The notes: generated by a model not told the origin, from the sequence alone. Positions 43,752-54,480 are shown, numbered from the stretch's first letter. The stretch is 64,000 nt of DNA from Protopterus annectens (GCF_019279795.1 NC_056743.1:869897364-869961363), one strand, 5' to 3'. Translations and numbers: made by a program.

Positions 43752-44290
43752 CGGGAACACTACATAATCTCGAAAGTGTGAAATGCCAGATTTCAGACTT
43801 TCGAGACCATATAGCCGAAACCCCAAACTACCGAAAGACCAGAAGCGCGAATTTCAAAGTCCTGACTATCGGGAGATTGAAATTCGTGCTTCTGGTGTTA
43901 CTGTATGGTGGAAGGGCAGGTAAGTATTTCTGTTTAACTGTGTTGGTTAGGGGTTTAGTGTGTAAGTGTATGTTGTGAGTGTGATATGTGTGTGCGAGGG
44001 GGGTGAAGGCGTGTGGTGGTGTATTCGTATGTTTGTCTGTGTAGTGCGGCCTTTGAGTTAGAATATTTAAGTGGGAGGTGCTGGGGGGGCCCTGCTTGTC
44101 TGTAGGTTAGGTTTGTGTGTTTGTGTTTTGGGGGAAGGTGTGTGTATGTGTCTGTGTGTGGTGTATGTTGTGTGTAGTATTCGGTAGTTTGAATTTCGCA
44201 GTTTTGGTTTTTCAGTACTGTAGTGTTTCGGGTGTTTGGTCTTGGGATTTTGGGCATCGGTAGAGTGAGTATTCAGTATTTCATAGTGGA
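43752..44290. repeat. Unclassified insertion in DIRS-5, with terminal hairpin
   Basis: DIRS-5 pol homology stops at about 43750 and recombinase-linker homology restarts near 44300. Between lie a near-perfect hairpin (43769-43807: TCTCGAAAGT...ACTTTCGAGA), short GAAGCGCGAATTTC / GAAATTCGTGCTTC inverted pieces (43845-43895), and a G/T-rich stretch to 44290. No coding potential. Possibly a foldback or MITE-type element. Confidence 0.45.
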
Positions 44291-44299
44291 TCCCAAACA

Positions 44300-45780
44300 A
44301 CACATCCCATTCTTCAGACTCTGAATCTAACCCTCTAGATGATCAGGTTGTAATGCTCTTTAGGTATCAATTTTCAGAGAACACGCTACTGATATTGGTG
44401 GGGGCTGGGGAGCTAGAAAACCTGCTAGAAGAAAATCCAATGTTTCTAAATGAAAAAGGTTTTCTGTTTGGTGCTTCAAGAAGAATAACGGCCTTTATCT
44501 AGTGGGCATCCCTCTCATTCTTTCTTATTTGTGCGAGTTGCTCAATTCATGCTTGGTATATTCCTGTATAAAATATTAGTCAACTATTTTTGTTTTCCTC
44601 CCCTAATATCCACCTTTGTCTTCATGTTCTGAGCACAAACAGTTTTTTACTCATTCCCTCCAGTGGAGCTCAGGAAGTTTGTACTGTAACCTTCAATGGG
44701 CGGAACGTAAGCCTTTTGACAGAGTCAGATTATGTCCTCACATTTCAAACAAGTGTTCATATCTCTGGAACCGTAGGGGTTATGAAAGAAGTATAAATGG
44801 AAGTCTCTTCAGCATAAACTATTTTTTATAGTGGTAGTATTCTTTAGGTTCTAGGTCTTAAACCAAATTGTACAAGTCACAATAAACACAGTAACTCTTA
44901 CATTTGTAATATTTTGTAAACAACTTACAATATCTCAGCAACCACTCAAGTTAGATGCATACCATCAGCAGCATTTTATTCATCTATCTCAGAACTTTCA
45001 TATGAGGCTAAGGAGCTCTGTCTGTGTTACTTGGTTGATGAGATATTTAGAAAATGTGAATATTATGTCTATATAAATTAATGTCATAAAAACAACAATT
45101 AATATTTATTTACCTGCACTAGACAGAGGTCAGATATTAATGCAGTTGAGTTTGCCATTGTGTAATCTTTAAGATGAAGTATTTTAAAACATTGTACATA
45201 GCATGATTTTGGAATTATTGATGCAGATATGAAGAAGCAATATTTGAGGCATCAGTAGGAGTTAACTACAGATGTACCTGAAGGCATCACTTGGATGTAA
45301 TGAGTTAAAAGACATCCTTCACCTCAGGCTCCCTAGATAATACATTCTTTCTCTTTCTTGGGACCTGATTTATGTCTTGGAAGATTTGACTCTGTCCCTT
45401 TTCCGTCTGTCTATCATGAAGACAGTCTTGTTAGTGGCCCTTCCTTCTGCCAAAAGGGTTTCTGAACTCCAAGCTGTTATGGCCTCTCCTCCTTTTTTCA
45501 TAAAGATAAGGTTTTTCTCTGGATTAACCATTCTTTTATGCCTAAGATGTACAGTGATCTGTCTTTGAACCAGCCTATTAATCTCCTTACCCTTTCCCCC
45601 TCCCATCAAAACAAAGCAGAGAAGATTCTGCACTTTTTAGATGTTGTAGGTAACTGGAATATTACTTTGACAAAACCAAAACTATCAGAAAATCAAACCA
45701 GATTGTCATTTCCTTTTAGGATAAAAAGTTCGACTTTCCTACTTCCAAGCATACTATTTCCAGTTGGATTTCCTTTGCTG
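44300..45780 (+). pseudogene. DIRS-5 tyrosine recombinase, 5' pieces
   Basis: 44400-44640 gives GARKPARRKSNVSK, KRFSVWCFKKNN, LILSYLCELLNS and HLCLHVLS-type sequence (the N-terminal domain). A MITE-like insertion (44644-45310) intervenes. 45311-45780 gives LSWDLIYVLEDLTLSLF, LVALPSAKRVSELQAVMA with the catalytic Arg, and SLNQPINLLTL in shifted frames. The gene is cut again by DIRS-4 at 45781 and resumes at 51370. Confidence 0.75.
44644..45310. mobile_element. MITE-like repeat, copy 1 (in DIRS-5)
   Basis: Starts CTCATTCCCTCCAGTGGAGC and ends CACTTGGATGTAATGAG. The ends are imperfect inverted repeats (ACTCATTCCCTCCAGT against ACTCATTACATCCAAGT). Its last 200 bp (TTTGGAATTATTGATGCAG, AAGCAATATTTGAGGC, CATCACTTGGATGTAA) match 59110-59218. 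No coding capacity. The two sides are adjacent recombinase segments of DIRS-5, so the boundaries are well placed. Confidence 0.65.
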
Positions 45781-45921
45781 ATGTCCTTCATGGATGCATC
45801 TGCAGTCGTAACAACTGGGTTGTCCTGTCGTCAGGCAGCCCTTCAGTCGGCCGGATTCCAAAGTCCGGGTCCGGCTCGCTGATGTCGCACTTCACCCGGC
45901 GTCATCTCTGTTGGTCTTGGG

Positions 45922-45928
45922 TATAAAG
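45922..45928 (+). promoter_or_regulatory. Putative DIRS-4 TATA box in left ITR
   Basis: TATAAAG occurs at the same ITR position as TATATAA of DIRS-1, about 30 bp before a CCTCCGTCTTTCTTGCC block. The upstream CRE-like palindrome is worn in this arm (GGCGTCAT). Function inferred from conserved placement. Confidence 0.5.
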
Positions 45929-46089
45929 GCATCAGCCGGCGCCATTTTCCTCCGTCTTTCTTGCCGTGGCGCCGAAGCAGAAGCTGTTCGCAAGTGCCGG
46001 TCGGTCGGATCCAGAGATTACTTCTACGAATACTACCGAAGACTTCTAAAGCTAAGTACCCCGTTGGGGACTCTTTCTTGCCTCAGCCG

Positions 46090-47882
46090 ATGTCAGAAAA
46101 AGTTAATAATTGTTTAACCTGTGGGAAACAAATACCTCATAAGGATTTCCACTCTTACTGTCTGCCTTGTTTAGGCCCAGCCCACGACGTAGCAGCCTGT
46201 TCGGCCTGTGCTTCATTCAACCGACGAACGGCAGGCGTCGGTCGGAGTTTGCTGAACAGTTTTTCGGTTCTGATTTTGCGTATATTATGCCGTCGGATCC
46301 TCCGACTACCCAAACTGCTAAAAAACACAAAGATAAAGACCGACACTCGCGGTCCGCGGTTTCGGCCGAAACCATGGTTAAGCAAACGCGAGTGTCTCGG
46401 TTTCGGCGAAACCGAGAAAGCTGATCAAAATACAGCAGAATCTATCACTACCACTGAGGCCCTGCTACTTCTCTTGAATCGGCCTCAGAAATTTTATCCA
46501 CTACGGTGGTTGCCACTGACTTATCAGACACCATTCCCTTGGATGTGTCTACCCCAGCACGTGGTGCTGCTAGGCCTCCAGCAGCCATGTCCATTAAGGC
46601 CTTTGCCAGGGCCAAAGCAGCCAAAACTACTAGAACAGTGCCTGCTAAACCCCTACAACACGGCCCTCTTCTAGTTCACAAATGCTTACCCTGGCAGAAG
46701 ATTTAATTTCATTAATTAGGGGATCTCAATCTCACCCAGACAGGGCCTCTCAGCCCCAGAGAAGAGACCTAGGGCAGAGCCCCCGAGCCTGTGTCCTCTG
46801 ATGATTCTGCTGATGAATCAGACATAACAGACCAGCCAGAGGCTCCTTTCTCCAATTTTGAAGACTCAGATGCTGAAGAATCCATTCCAGCTGCCTCCCA
46901 CCAGAAGAATTTTCCTTTGGGGAAACCTTACATGCCATGAGAGCAGTTCCAATGGCAGCAGCAGGATTTCTCAGACTCCAGAAAAGACTTAGAACCTTTC
47001 TGCACCTTCCACAACACAGGCCCTTAGCTATACCTCCTGTGCTCTCTGTAGTGGATGATGCCTTCAATGATGTCTGCTCTGCACCAGATTCTTTACCTCC
47101 AGCCCCTGCCAAACCAGACAGATTTTACAGGGTACCAGACACTCATCACCACCTTTACAAGGCCCCACTTGCAGACCCGAAACTATATCCCAGGGTCCCA
47201 AGGCAGTAGCACGACCACAGCTAAAACCCTATTCCTTCTGAAAGGGAAGCCAGGTCTTTAGACAGATGGGGCAAAAGGTTTACACTTCAGCTACTCTCTC
47301 AGCTAGAGCTTTAAACTGTCAGTTTCACATGATACAATACCAAGAGTTTATGCTTGATCAGTTAACAAAAAGCTATCCTCTGATGAATCAATTGATAAGA
47401 AATATGTATTAGAAATGGTAAATAACATACAACAGGTTAGTAACCATTCCTTAAAATGTGGCTATGATGCACTGGAGGCTTCATTTAGATCAGCCATGAC
47501 TGGCACAGTGATAAGAAGGCATGCATGGCTAAAGGAACAAGCTTTACCGGATCATGTTAAAGCCAAGTTATTAGATGCTCCTATGGATAAGACCAGCTTG
47601 TTTGGTACACCTGCCCAGCAGGTAATGAAGAAAATGGAAGAAAAGGCAAAATCTGTTCAAACGGTTAAAGATTTCTTGCAGGTCCAACCCCCAAGGTTTA
47701 GCAGGAACTGGCCTGCCAAAAATTGGTCCTTTCCTGACTCCACAAGATCCCAAAGGGGCAGGAATAGACGTTCCAGAGGCAGAAACCAATCCAGAGGAGG
47801 TGCCTTCAGAGGGCGACAGTGGCAAGGTAACAACAGAGGCACAGACACAACCACTGCCACTACAACAACACAGCCACAGTGA
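46090..47882 (+). pseudogene. DIRS-4 Gag (frameshifted)
   Basis: ATG at 46090 starts MSEKVNNC, followed by LTCGKQIPHKDFHSYC, LPCLGPAHDVAAC and SACASFNRR, the conserved Cys/His cluster. Frame breaks separate it from Ser/Pro-rich frames, an LAIPPVLSVVDDAFNDV and DRFYRVPDTHHHLYK segment (46937-47209), and the C-terminal frame 47415-47882 (VSNHSLKCGYDALEAS, RRHAWLKEQALPDHVK, FSRNWPAKNWSFPDSTR, Arg/Gly-rich tail). The last frame overlaps the following pol frame by about 80 bp in +1, as in DIRS-1. Confidence 0.8.
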
Positions 47883-49790
47883 CTTAACTCTAAAACCGCC
47901 TACCAGGGAACAAATAGCAGCTCCATTAGGCGGCAAATTAACCTTATTTTCAAAGAACTGGCACTATATCACAAAAGACAAGTGGATTTTACAAACCATA
48001 GATCAAGGTTACCGGTTCCACTTCCACACTTTACCAGTCAAAAGAGGAATGCCAAATCTACCTCCAAATCAAAAACAGAGGCTCTACAACAGATAATGCA
48101 GTTAGCAAACATGAGAGCTGTGGAAAGAGTGCCAACAACAGAACAAGGAAAGGGATTCTACTCAAGACTATTCCTAGTTCCAAGAAAGGAAAAAGTTGGA
48201 GACCTATTCTCGACCTGTCCACCTTAAATACATACATCATTGTCCCAAAATTCAAAATGCTGACCCTACAGCAACTTCTTCCCATGCTGGGCAAGGAGTG
48301 TTGGCTGGTAACTCTAGATCTCAAGGAGGCATACCTGCACGTCCCCATTCGACCAATCTGCAGAAGATACCTCAGATTTCTTGCAGGATCAGAGCATTAT
48401 CAATTCTCAGCATTGCCCTTTGGCTTATCTACTGCGCCCAGAGTATTCACAAAATGCCTGGCATCAGTAATCGCCCACTGCAGACTACAGGGAATTCAAA
48501 TTTACCCATACCTGGACGACTGCCTGCTACAAGGGGACAACAAAAGCAAGTTGACAACAGATTTACAAAGGGTCATTTACTTGCTACAAGCACTGGGATA
48601 CACAGTCAATTTACAAAAATCAAGGCTGATACCATCCCAGACAAGGACATTCTTGGGCGCGGAATTGGACACAGTAAAACAAATGGCTTTCCTAACTGCA
48701 GAAAAACAAAGAGAACTCCCTCTTTACTTCTTGGCACTAACAAAACAGAACAAGTTAACAGCAAGAAAAGTACTGCAGGCCTTGGGCTTCATGGCATCAT
48801 GCATAATCTTGGTCCCACTTGCCAGACTACATATGAGAAAACTACAGTGGTACCTAAAGAATTTATGGTCCCAACACAGGCACAGCCTAGAAACAGAAAT
48901 TCCACTAATTCCATGCTTAAAACAGGAGTTCCTATGGTGGGCTCAAGCATGCCAGTCAAACCCAGGGCTACCCTTTCGCAGATGTCAAGCAAGCCAGACC
49001 ATCACAACAGACGCTTCAGACCTAGGATGGGGCCCACATGCTGGACAAATGCGTGCAAGGATTGTGGACGAGGATCAACTTCACCTGCACATCAACCTAA
49101 AAGAAATGCTGGCAGTAAAACTGGCAATCCAAAACTTCAGACCATTTCTCAAAGAGGGCCAGTTGATGATAAGGACAGACAACACCACAGTCATGTGGTA
49201 CATCAACAAACAGGGAGGCACTCATTCATACCCCCTATGCAGAATGACTTTGGAGCTGTGGAACCTGGCACTCAGCTACAACATCCAGATACAGGCAATA
49301 TTTGTACCGGGAAAAGAAAATACTCTAGCAGACATACTAAGCAGAACCACATCGGATGCCCACGAATGGATGCTACATCCGGACATCTTCAAGACCATCT
49401 CAAAGAAATGGGGAATGCCTCAGATAGATCTATTTGCTTCCCTCTCAATCACCAGCTCAAAAAGTTCTGCACAAGGACATTCCACCCACTAGCATGGAAA
49501 GTGGATTCGCTCTCCTTCAGCTGGAAAGGCCTAACAGCATATGCATTCCCACCTCTTCCCTTGATACACAAGGTATTACTAAAAATCAAGGAAGAACGTC
49601 CAAGGATAATCCTAATAGCTCCAAACTGGCCAAGACAACACTGGTACCCACTGCTCAGGAGCATGTCTCAGAACAATATGTGGCCAATACCCCTGATGCC
49701 TTTGATGTTAACTCAGAACAACTACAGCATCATGCATCCAAACCTAAAAACGTTGCAACTGACTGCATGGAACATCACATAGCAGCAGCT
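47800..49790 (+). pseudogene. DIRS-4 RT/RNase H/methyltransferase-like gene
   Basis: The frame opens at 47800 (APLGGKLTLFSKNWHYITKD). A frame change near 48100-48240 (GFYSRLFLVPRK, LDLSTLNTY) leads into a 411-codon frame (48257-49492) with TLDLKEAYLHVPI, LPFGLSTAPRVF, YLDDCLL, ALGFMASCIILVP, TTDASDLGWGPH, HINLKEMLAV, MIRTDNTTVMWYINKQGG, LADILSR and QIDLFAS. A further shift near 49440 leads to KVDSLSFSWKGL, YAFPPLPL and LIAPNWPRQHW. About three indels separate it from an intact gene. All RT and RNase H catalytic residues are retained. Confidence 0.88.
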
Positions 49791-49799
49791 AATCCAGAA

Positions 49800-50811
49800 C
49801 TTTCCCAAAGAGTTAAAGACATTATTCTTGAAGCCCGCAGACCTTCAACAAGAAGGAACTATGCAGGAAAATAGAAAAGGTTTGTCATTTGGAGTACTGA
49901 AAGAGGAAAAGATGTGTCAAACATAGATATGCCTAACATTCTGGAGTATCTGGCAGAACTTCTACATTCAGGCCTGTCCTACTCCTCCATCAAGATACAT
50001 GCATCAGCTATATCAGCAGAATACAGCTTTGATCCACCTGATTTTTCACACCCATTACTCAGACAGTTCCTCAGAGGAATCAAGAATGTAAAACCTCCAA
50101 GGAAACCACCATTACCAGCTTGGGACTTGAACTTTGTGCTAGAAAAGTTGACACTATCACCCTTTGAGCCAGCAGCAACAGCAGACCTACAGCATCTATC
50201 GTGGAAAACCGCCTTCCTACTGGCAATAACCTCAGCCAGGAGGGTTTCTGAACTCAGGCCCTAATGGCAGTACAACCCTTCCTAATCTTCCATCAAGATA
50301 GAGTGTCCATGAGGACTAATCCTACATTTATGCCTAAGGTGGTATCCAGAGTGTCTTTAAACCAGGCAATCCACCTACCTACCTTCTTTCCCAACCCACA
50401 AAACAGAGGGAAAGAATACTGCATACCTTGGATGTACATAGACAGCTACGCTTACTACCTGGACAGAACAAAAAGTAGCAGAAAAACTGATCAGCTTTTG
50501 TAGCCTATGCAACAGGAAGGGAAGGAAAAGCTATTTCCAAACAGACAATCTCCAAATGGATAGGAAATTGCATACGGTTCTGTTACTCCTTCCATGGAAA
50601 ACCAATTCCACAGAACATAAGACCTCATTCTACAAGGGCAACAGCCACTACCACAGCCTTTTTACGAGGAGTGGCAACCAAAGACATTATTGAGGCGGCT
50701 ACTTGGACCTCCGTGCATACATTTGCCAAGCATTATAATTTGCCTCTATATTCCAGATCCCGAGCAGGATTTGCCACTGCTGTACTGCAAGGGATCCTAA
50801 ACACACCATAA
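49800..50811 (+). pseudogene. DIRS-4 tyrosine recombinase
   Basis: Frames with one TAG (AGK-stop-KRF, 49872) and small indels give EARRPSTRRNYAG, YSSIKIHASAISAEY, WDLNFVLEKLTL, AITSARRVSEL (catalytic Arg), FHQDRVSMRTNPTFMPK, SKQTISKWIG, RPHSTRATATT (HxxR) and TWTSVHTFAKHYNLPLY (Tyr). Indels near 50255, 50420 and 50500 break the reading. It ends at TAA 50809-50811, just before the ICR. Confidence 0.86.
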
Positions 50812-50850
50812 TCTAGTTTTTTCCTCCTCCCTAGTTGGCTATGGTATTCT

Positions 50851-50949
50851 ACCCAGTTGTTATGACTGCAGATGCATCCATGAAGGACATAGTACAGTTT
50901 TGTACCTACCATAAATGTAGATGTCCGAACTGGATAGCATCTGCAGTCA
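50851..50949 (+). repeat. DIRS-4 internal complementary region
   Basis: ACCCAGTTGTTATGACTGC...TCCATGAAGGACAT joined to AGTACAGTTTTGTACC...AGATGTCCGAACTGG and TAGCATCTGCAGTCA. The halves complement the left and right ends respectively. Confidence 0.92.
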
Positions 50950-51369
50950 GATTCCTCCCTCCTTCCCCTCTGTGGTACTCCTAGGGTGTTTACCCTCCTA
51001 ATAGCTAGCTGGTGGGGGGGGGGTCTTTTATGGTGTATTTGTTGTATATATGTACATACATGCTTATTTTTTTGTGTTTACCACTATCTTTTTGGAAACA
51101 TTGGCATTTATCCAAAATATTTAGCCTTCAAGAGGGCTACTGGCATCTGGGGCAAGAAACACTGAGGAAAATGGCGTCGGCTGATGCCTTTATACCCGAA
51201 GACCAACAGAGATGACGTCGGGTGAAGTGCGACATCAGCCGAAGCCGGACCCGAACTTTGGAATCCGGCCGACTGAAGGGCTGCCTGACGACAGGACAAC
51301 CCAGTTGTTATGACTGCAGATGCTATCCAGTTCGGACATCTACATTTATGGTAGGTACAAAACTGTACT

Positions 51370-51660
51370 TTTCCCATTGTTACTCCTTTCTTAGTCAAAG
51401 CCCATTCTACCAGTGCTGTTGCTTCTTCTTGTGCTTTTTTCAAGGGTCTTCATTCTGTGTCTGTCTTGGAAGCTGCTACTTGGTCATCTGTGCATACCTT
51501 TACAAAGTATTACAAGACTGATGTTTCTAGGGCTAGGGCAGGATTTGATACGTCCATCTTGCATGGAATCTTAGACTCCAATTCTGTGCCTCATTCCTCC
51601 TTCCTGAACTCTAGAAAGCTTTGGAACTATTCCCAGTATTTTGAAATACTGCAGCAGTGA
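51370..51660 (+). pseudogene. DIRS-5 tyrosine recombinase, 3' end
   Basis: Reading resumes after DIRS-4 with VKAHSTSAVASSCAFFKGL (the HxxR box with Arg changed to Ser), VLEAATWSSVHTFTKYYKTDV (Tyr nucleophile region) and SRARAGFDTSILHGIL. It ends at TGA 51658-51660 within the DIRS-5 ICR. The loss of the HxxR Arg is a clear inactivating change. Confidence 0.85.
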
Positions 51661-52102
51661 TCTTAGGAAAACTGTAGTACAGTTGTGTAAGAACGTGGCA
51701 TTAATAGTAGATGTCCAACTTTTCATTGTCGCAGTGTTACATCCCACACTCATTTTCTCCTCCCTTACCTGGTTTCTGGTTTAGACCAAGATGTCACCCC
51801 TTTCCTCTCTTTTTTATGATTAATGTACCTTTTGTTTACCACTTTTTTTTTTTTTTTTTTGCCTTGCTGGTTTTTGGGTTTGGACCAAGAAAGTCCTTTG
51901 GTACTTCATGGCTGTATGTTCCATATGCAAATCGTAGGCTTGGCGTGTTTAACTCGTACATTGGACATGTGGCGCGAGGAAAAAAATACTGTTCTGGTCA
52001 GACATAAAGATACCCCTGGCAGGATATCCCAGTAATTAAAAATACGTCAGCGGTGATCAGTCAGACATTTACTGTTATGGTGAATTCTTACACAACTATA
52101 AT
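51631..52102 (+). repeat. DIRS-5 ICR and right ITR
   Basis: ICR about 51631-51740 (CCAGTATTTTGAAATACTGC...GTAGTACAGTTGTG...TAGTAGATGTCC). The right ITR to about 52102 ends GTTATGGTGAATTCTTACAC. The ICR right half and this end are inverted matches, and the ITR inner part matches 31255-31300 inverted. A T-run and a C/T-rich stretch fill the middle. Confidence 0.7.
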
Positions 52103-52456
52103 TTGTGCATGTTTTAGAAGTAAGAAAAAGGTAATATTCAAAGTAGTGTACTATATTAGCTTTTAAGATTGCATGACTTGTTGCCATAACCATTGATTTA
52201 TACGATAAACCTGGAAAACAACAAAGCAAGGAATTCAGTTATCAGAAATGTGTAAATGATAACCACAGTGTCTAATTTTACTGTGATGCTGAATGAGACA
52301 TAGGAATTACAGAAGGCAGAATAAAGAAACAGCTGTCAACATTGGTTAGCTTTTATTTACCACCCACATTTTGCAACCAGTTTTTACTGATGTTATATGT
52401 TTTAATGTATTTTTAATGGGTACACATGTATATAATAGTGCATAAACTGCAATTAT

Positions 52457-52526
52457 GTGGAGGGCTCTGCCACCCACACCCCCCAATGTGAGGGGCTGTG
52501 CCCCCCACACCCCCCTAACAATATAT
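52457..52526. repeat. Doubled GGGCT..GCC.CCCACACCCCCC box
   Basis: Two adjacent units (GGAGGGCTCTGCCACCCAC and GAGGGGCTGTGCCCCCCAC, each followed by ACCCCCC) match single units at 22937-22973 and 24598-24634 beside the MULE remnant. In all three places a CAACTCCGAGATCCCAC- or CACTCCAGGGTCGCAC-type sequence follows, so they are parts of one repeat family. Confidence 0.7.
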
Positions 52527-52585
52527 TCTCACTCCAGGGTCGCACTACCGAGGGGAACAGTGCATATACCTGCCAGTGCTTTTTT

Positions 52586-52690
52586 TCGGTCAAATGAGTT
52601 TTCGGTCATCTGGGTTTTCAGTCAATTGAACTTTCGGTCATTTGGTCTCAGTCATATGGGCTTCGGTCACATGAACTTTCGGTCATATGT
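52586..52690. repeat. Degenerate tandem array of TTCGGTCAnnTG units
   Basis: About seven units of 14-17 bp: TTTTCGGTCAAATGAG, TTTTCGGTCATCTGGG, TTTTCAGTCAATTGAA, CTTTCGGTCATTTGG, TCTCAGTCATATGG, GCTTCGGTCACATGA, CTTTCGGTCATATG. Unit length is not constant. No function is suggested by the sequence. Confidence 0.85.
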
Positions 52691-53276
52691 AGTGAACCCG
52701 TTCTGTTAGACAACAGGGGCTAACATGTGCACTGAGAATGTTGTTGTGTTGCTCTATTTTCATCTTTTGAAAGGAATATGTTGCGGAACTTAGATTTTTC
52801 ACCATTTATTCATTTACTGTATGTATAACTCTGCTTAGTGTGTTCTTAACATTGGATCACAGTTTTACTGCAGATTAAGTCATTTGAATGTTCTGGAGAG
52901 ATTTTACTCCTTCGGACAACAAAATATAGTTTAAGTTTAATGTGGAGCTACGTTTTAACACTGGTTTGGCATATTGGTTGCTTTGTTGTGTGGACTTTCC
53001 ATACTGGAAATTCTTTTAACTTCTGTCAGTTGTAAAAGTATTTTGAACACATCTCAAACTACTTTTGTTGATTATAGCACAGTTGGCAGAGTTAAGCTGA
53101 ATTGGGACATACTTATTACTTAGAAAATGTAAGTGCTTATTGTGATGCATTATCAAGTACTATCAGTTTATTATTCTGGCTAGTGTTCTCTCCTATGATT
53201 GCTTTCAAATCCGGTTGCACTTAAACTAACTAAATAAATAAATAAATAACTATGTCTCAACCTACAGTTGGTGATT

Positions 53277-54480
53277 CTGGCTTATATTATCAGTTTTCTG
53301 CATTACTCTTTGGGCTATTTATCGCACTTTGAGTGCTTACATAGTATCTCGCCTCAGTGCTAAGACTGCTAACCACTTACCTTTTGGCCCATCTACCTCT
53401 AGTGTAGCTTTGCTGGCCACAGTGGAATATGTTAAAAACATCCTCTGGAGCTGTTCCAGTACCTGGCTTGGGTATGAGAGAACCAAATCTTTTAGGTGCA
53501 GGAGTAGGAAAAGGTAAGCGACCCCTTGCTAGATGTAATACTCTGTCTCCAGATATCTTATGAAGAAGTTCACAATAAAAAGAAACAGAAGCTTTATCTT
53601 AACAGCTAAAATCAGATTATAGCTGTTTATAAGGCTGAAGTGCTTTTCTTGGCTAAGAGTGTTCTGCAGATAGCTACGTTTTGTGGATGTGTTCTTATAC
53701 ACGGCTCTAATAATAGTTTGGCTGGAAGTCTTTCTGTTTCAGGGAATGATGAGGAATCTGATGATGACAATAGTGTTTTCCTGGCTGACATCGAGTCCAG
53801 TCACTTTGATCCTTTGGAAGGAGAACATGAACTTAATTCCAAACAAGTCTTCACTTTTCCTTAGATGATTGCTAGGTTTAGGGTTACCTTTTGCTTGGGA
53901 GCAGTCAGGAACTACCCAAGAGCTAGGCAGTGTTTATGGCTTTTTAGAGGAAAAGGTGCCTAATTCTTTTGCTATCCCTCCTCTCTTACCAGCCTTGGAA
54001 GATGTTTATACAGTTGCCTGCAGGACATCATTATCTATTCCAGCAGTCCGTAAAAAGGCTCAAAGACCATATAGGGTATCCTCAGATATGACAGGTTTCT
54101 TCTCATTTGATTACTGATCCAGCTGCAGTCTATCCAGCTGAATGTTCAAATAAAAAGTCCTTGGTTTCATCTGATCCAATGCCTCTTAATAAAAAGGGAA
54201 CATGGTTAGATCTTCACGGCAAAAGAATGTCTCTTTTTAGTAAGCTAGCCTTTAGAATGTTAAATTATCAAGTGGAAATTTACTTTACAATATGCATACA
54301 GTTTGGCTGATTTTGCTGCATCCTTACCTGCAGAGCAAAAGATTTATATGAATGAAATTAATTCTTATTTCACTCAAGTTTCAAAGCACGCTTTGAGAGG
54401 TGTGCTTAAATGTGCAGATAGTATTGAGGAATACTTTTTCTTCTGTTGCATTAAGATGGTATACTTGGTTACATAATTAG
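53277..54480 (+). pseudogene. DIRS-7: scattered DIRS Gag and RT remnants
   Basis: 53277-53360 reads YYQFSALLFGLFIAL with stops, the counterpart of the HYQFSALPFGLSTAP RT block. 53640-54300 then reads acidic sequence (NDEESDDDNSVF), IPPLLPALEDVY, RPYRVSSDM, TDPAAVYPAE and LDLHGKRMSLFSKLAFRMLNYQ, matching in order the Gag blocks LAIPPVLDVVEDAF, YYRVP and LDRWGKKVYTSSTLAMRALNCQ. Finding RT before Gag on one strand means two fragments or a rearranged copy. No termini were found. Confidence 0.55.

Larger units (their letters stand above)
45781..51369 (+). mobile_element. DIRS-4: DIRS element inserted in the DIRS-5 recombinase gene
   Basis: Ends ATGTCCTTCATGGATGC (45781) and AAACTGTACT (51369). 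ITRs 45781-45970 and about 51130-51369 are close inverted matches, and the ICR is at 50851-50949. Gag, pol and recombinase follow the DIRS-1 order. DIRS-5 recombinase homology stops at 45780 and restarts at 51370, dating DIRS-4 after DIRS-5. Coding frames carry a moderate number of stops and shifts. Confidence 0.92.
31232..52102 (+). mobile_element. DIRS-5: old DIRS element holding a nested insertion cluster
   Basis: The left ITR (31232 to about 31310: GTATTGCAGACTG, TTGGGATATC, GGGGTATCCATTC) is the inverted counterpart of the right ITR (about 51985-52102: GATACCCCTGGCAGGATATC...TTACACAACTA). Gag, pol and recombinase pieces follow in order on the plus strand at 31590-32800, 42690-43750, 44300-44644, 45311-45780 and 51370-51660, with an ICR at 51631-51740. 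The gaps are filled by an L2-like LINE split by DIRS-2, a CR1 tail, an unclassified insertion, a MITE-like repeat and DIRS-4. The RT core is missing. Confidence 0.78.
52103..53276. other. No gene; repeat motifs only
   Basis: Holds a doubled GC-rich box (52457-52526), TCGGTCA-type tandem units (52586-52690) and an (AAAT)n tract near 53233-53250. The rest is AT-rich and unassigned. Confidence 0.5.

Noticed and set aside
52586-52690. A CRISPR-like array
   Set aside because: Units are 14-17 bp, degenerate and without spacers; the window is plainly eukaryotic.
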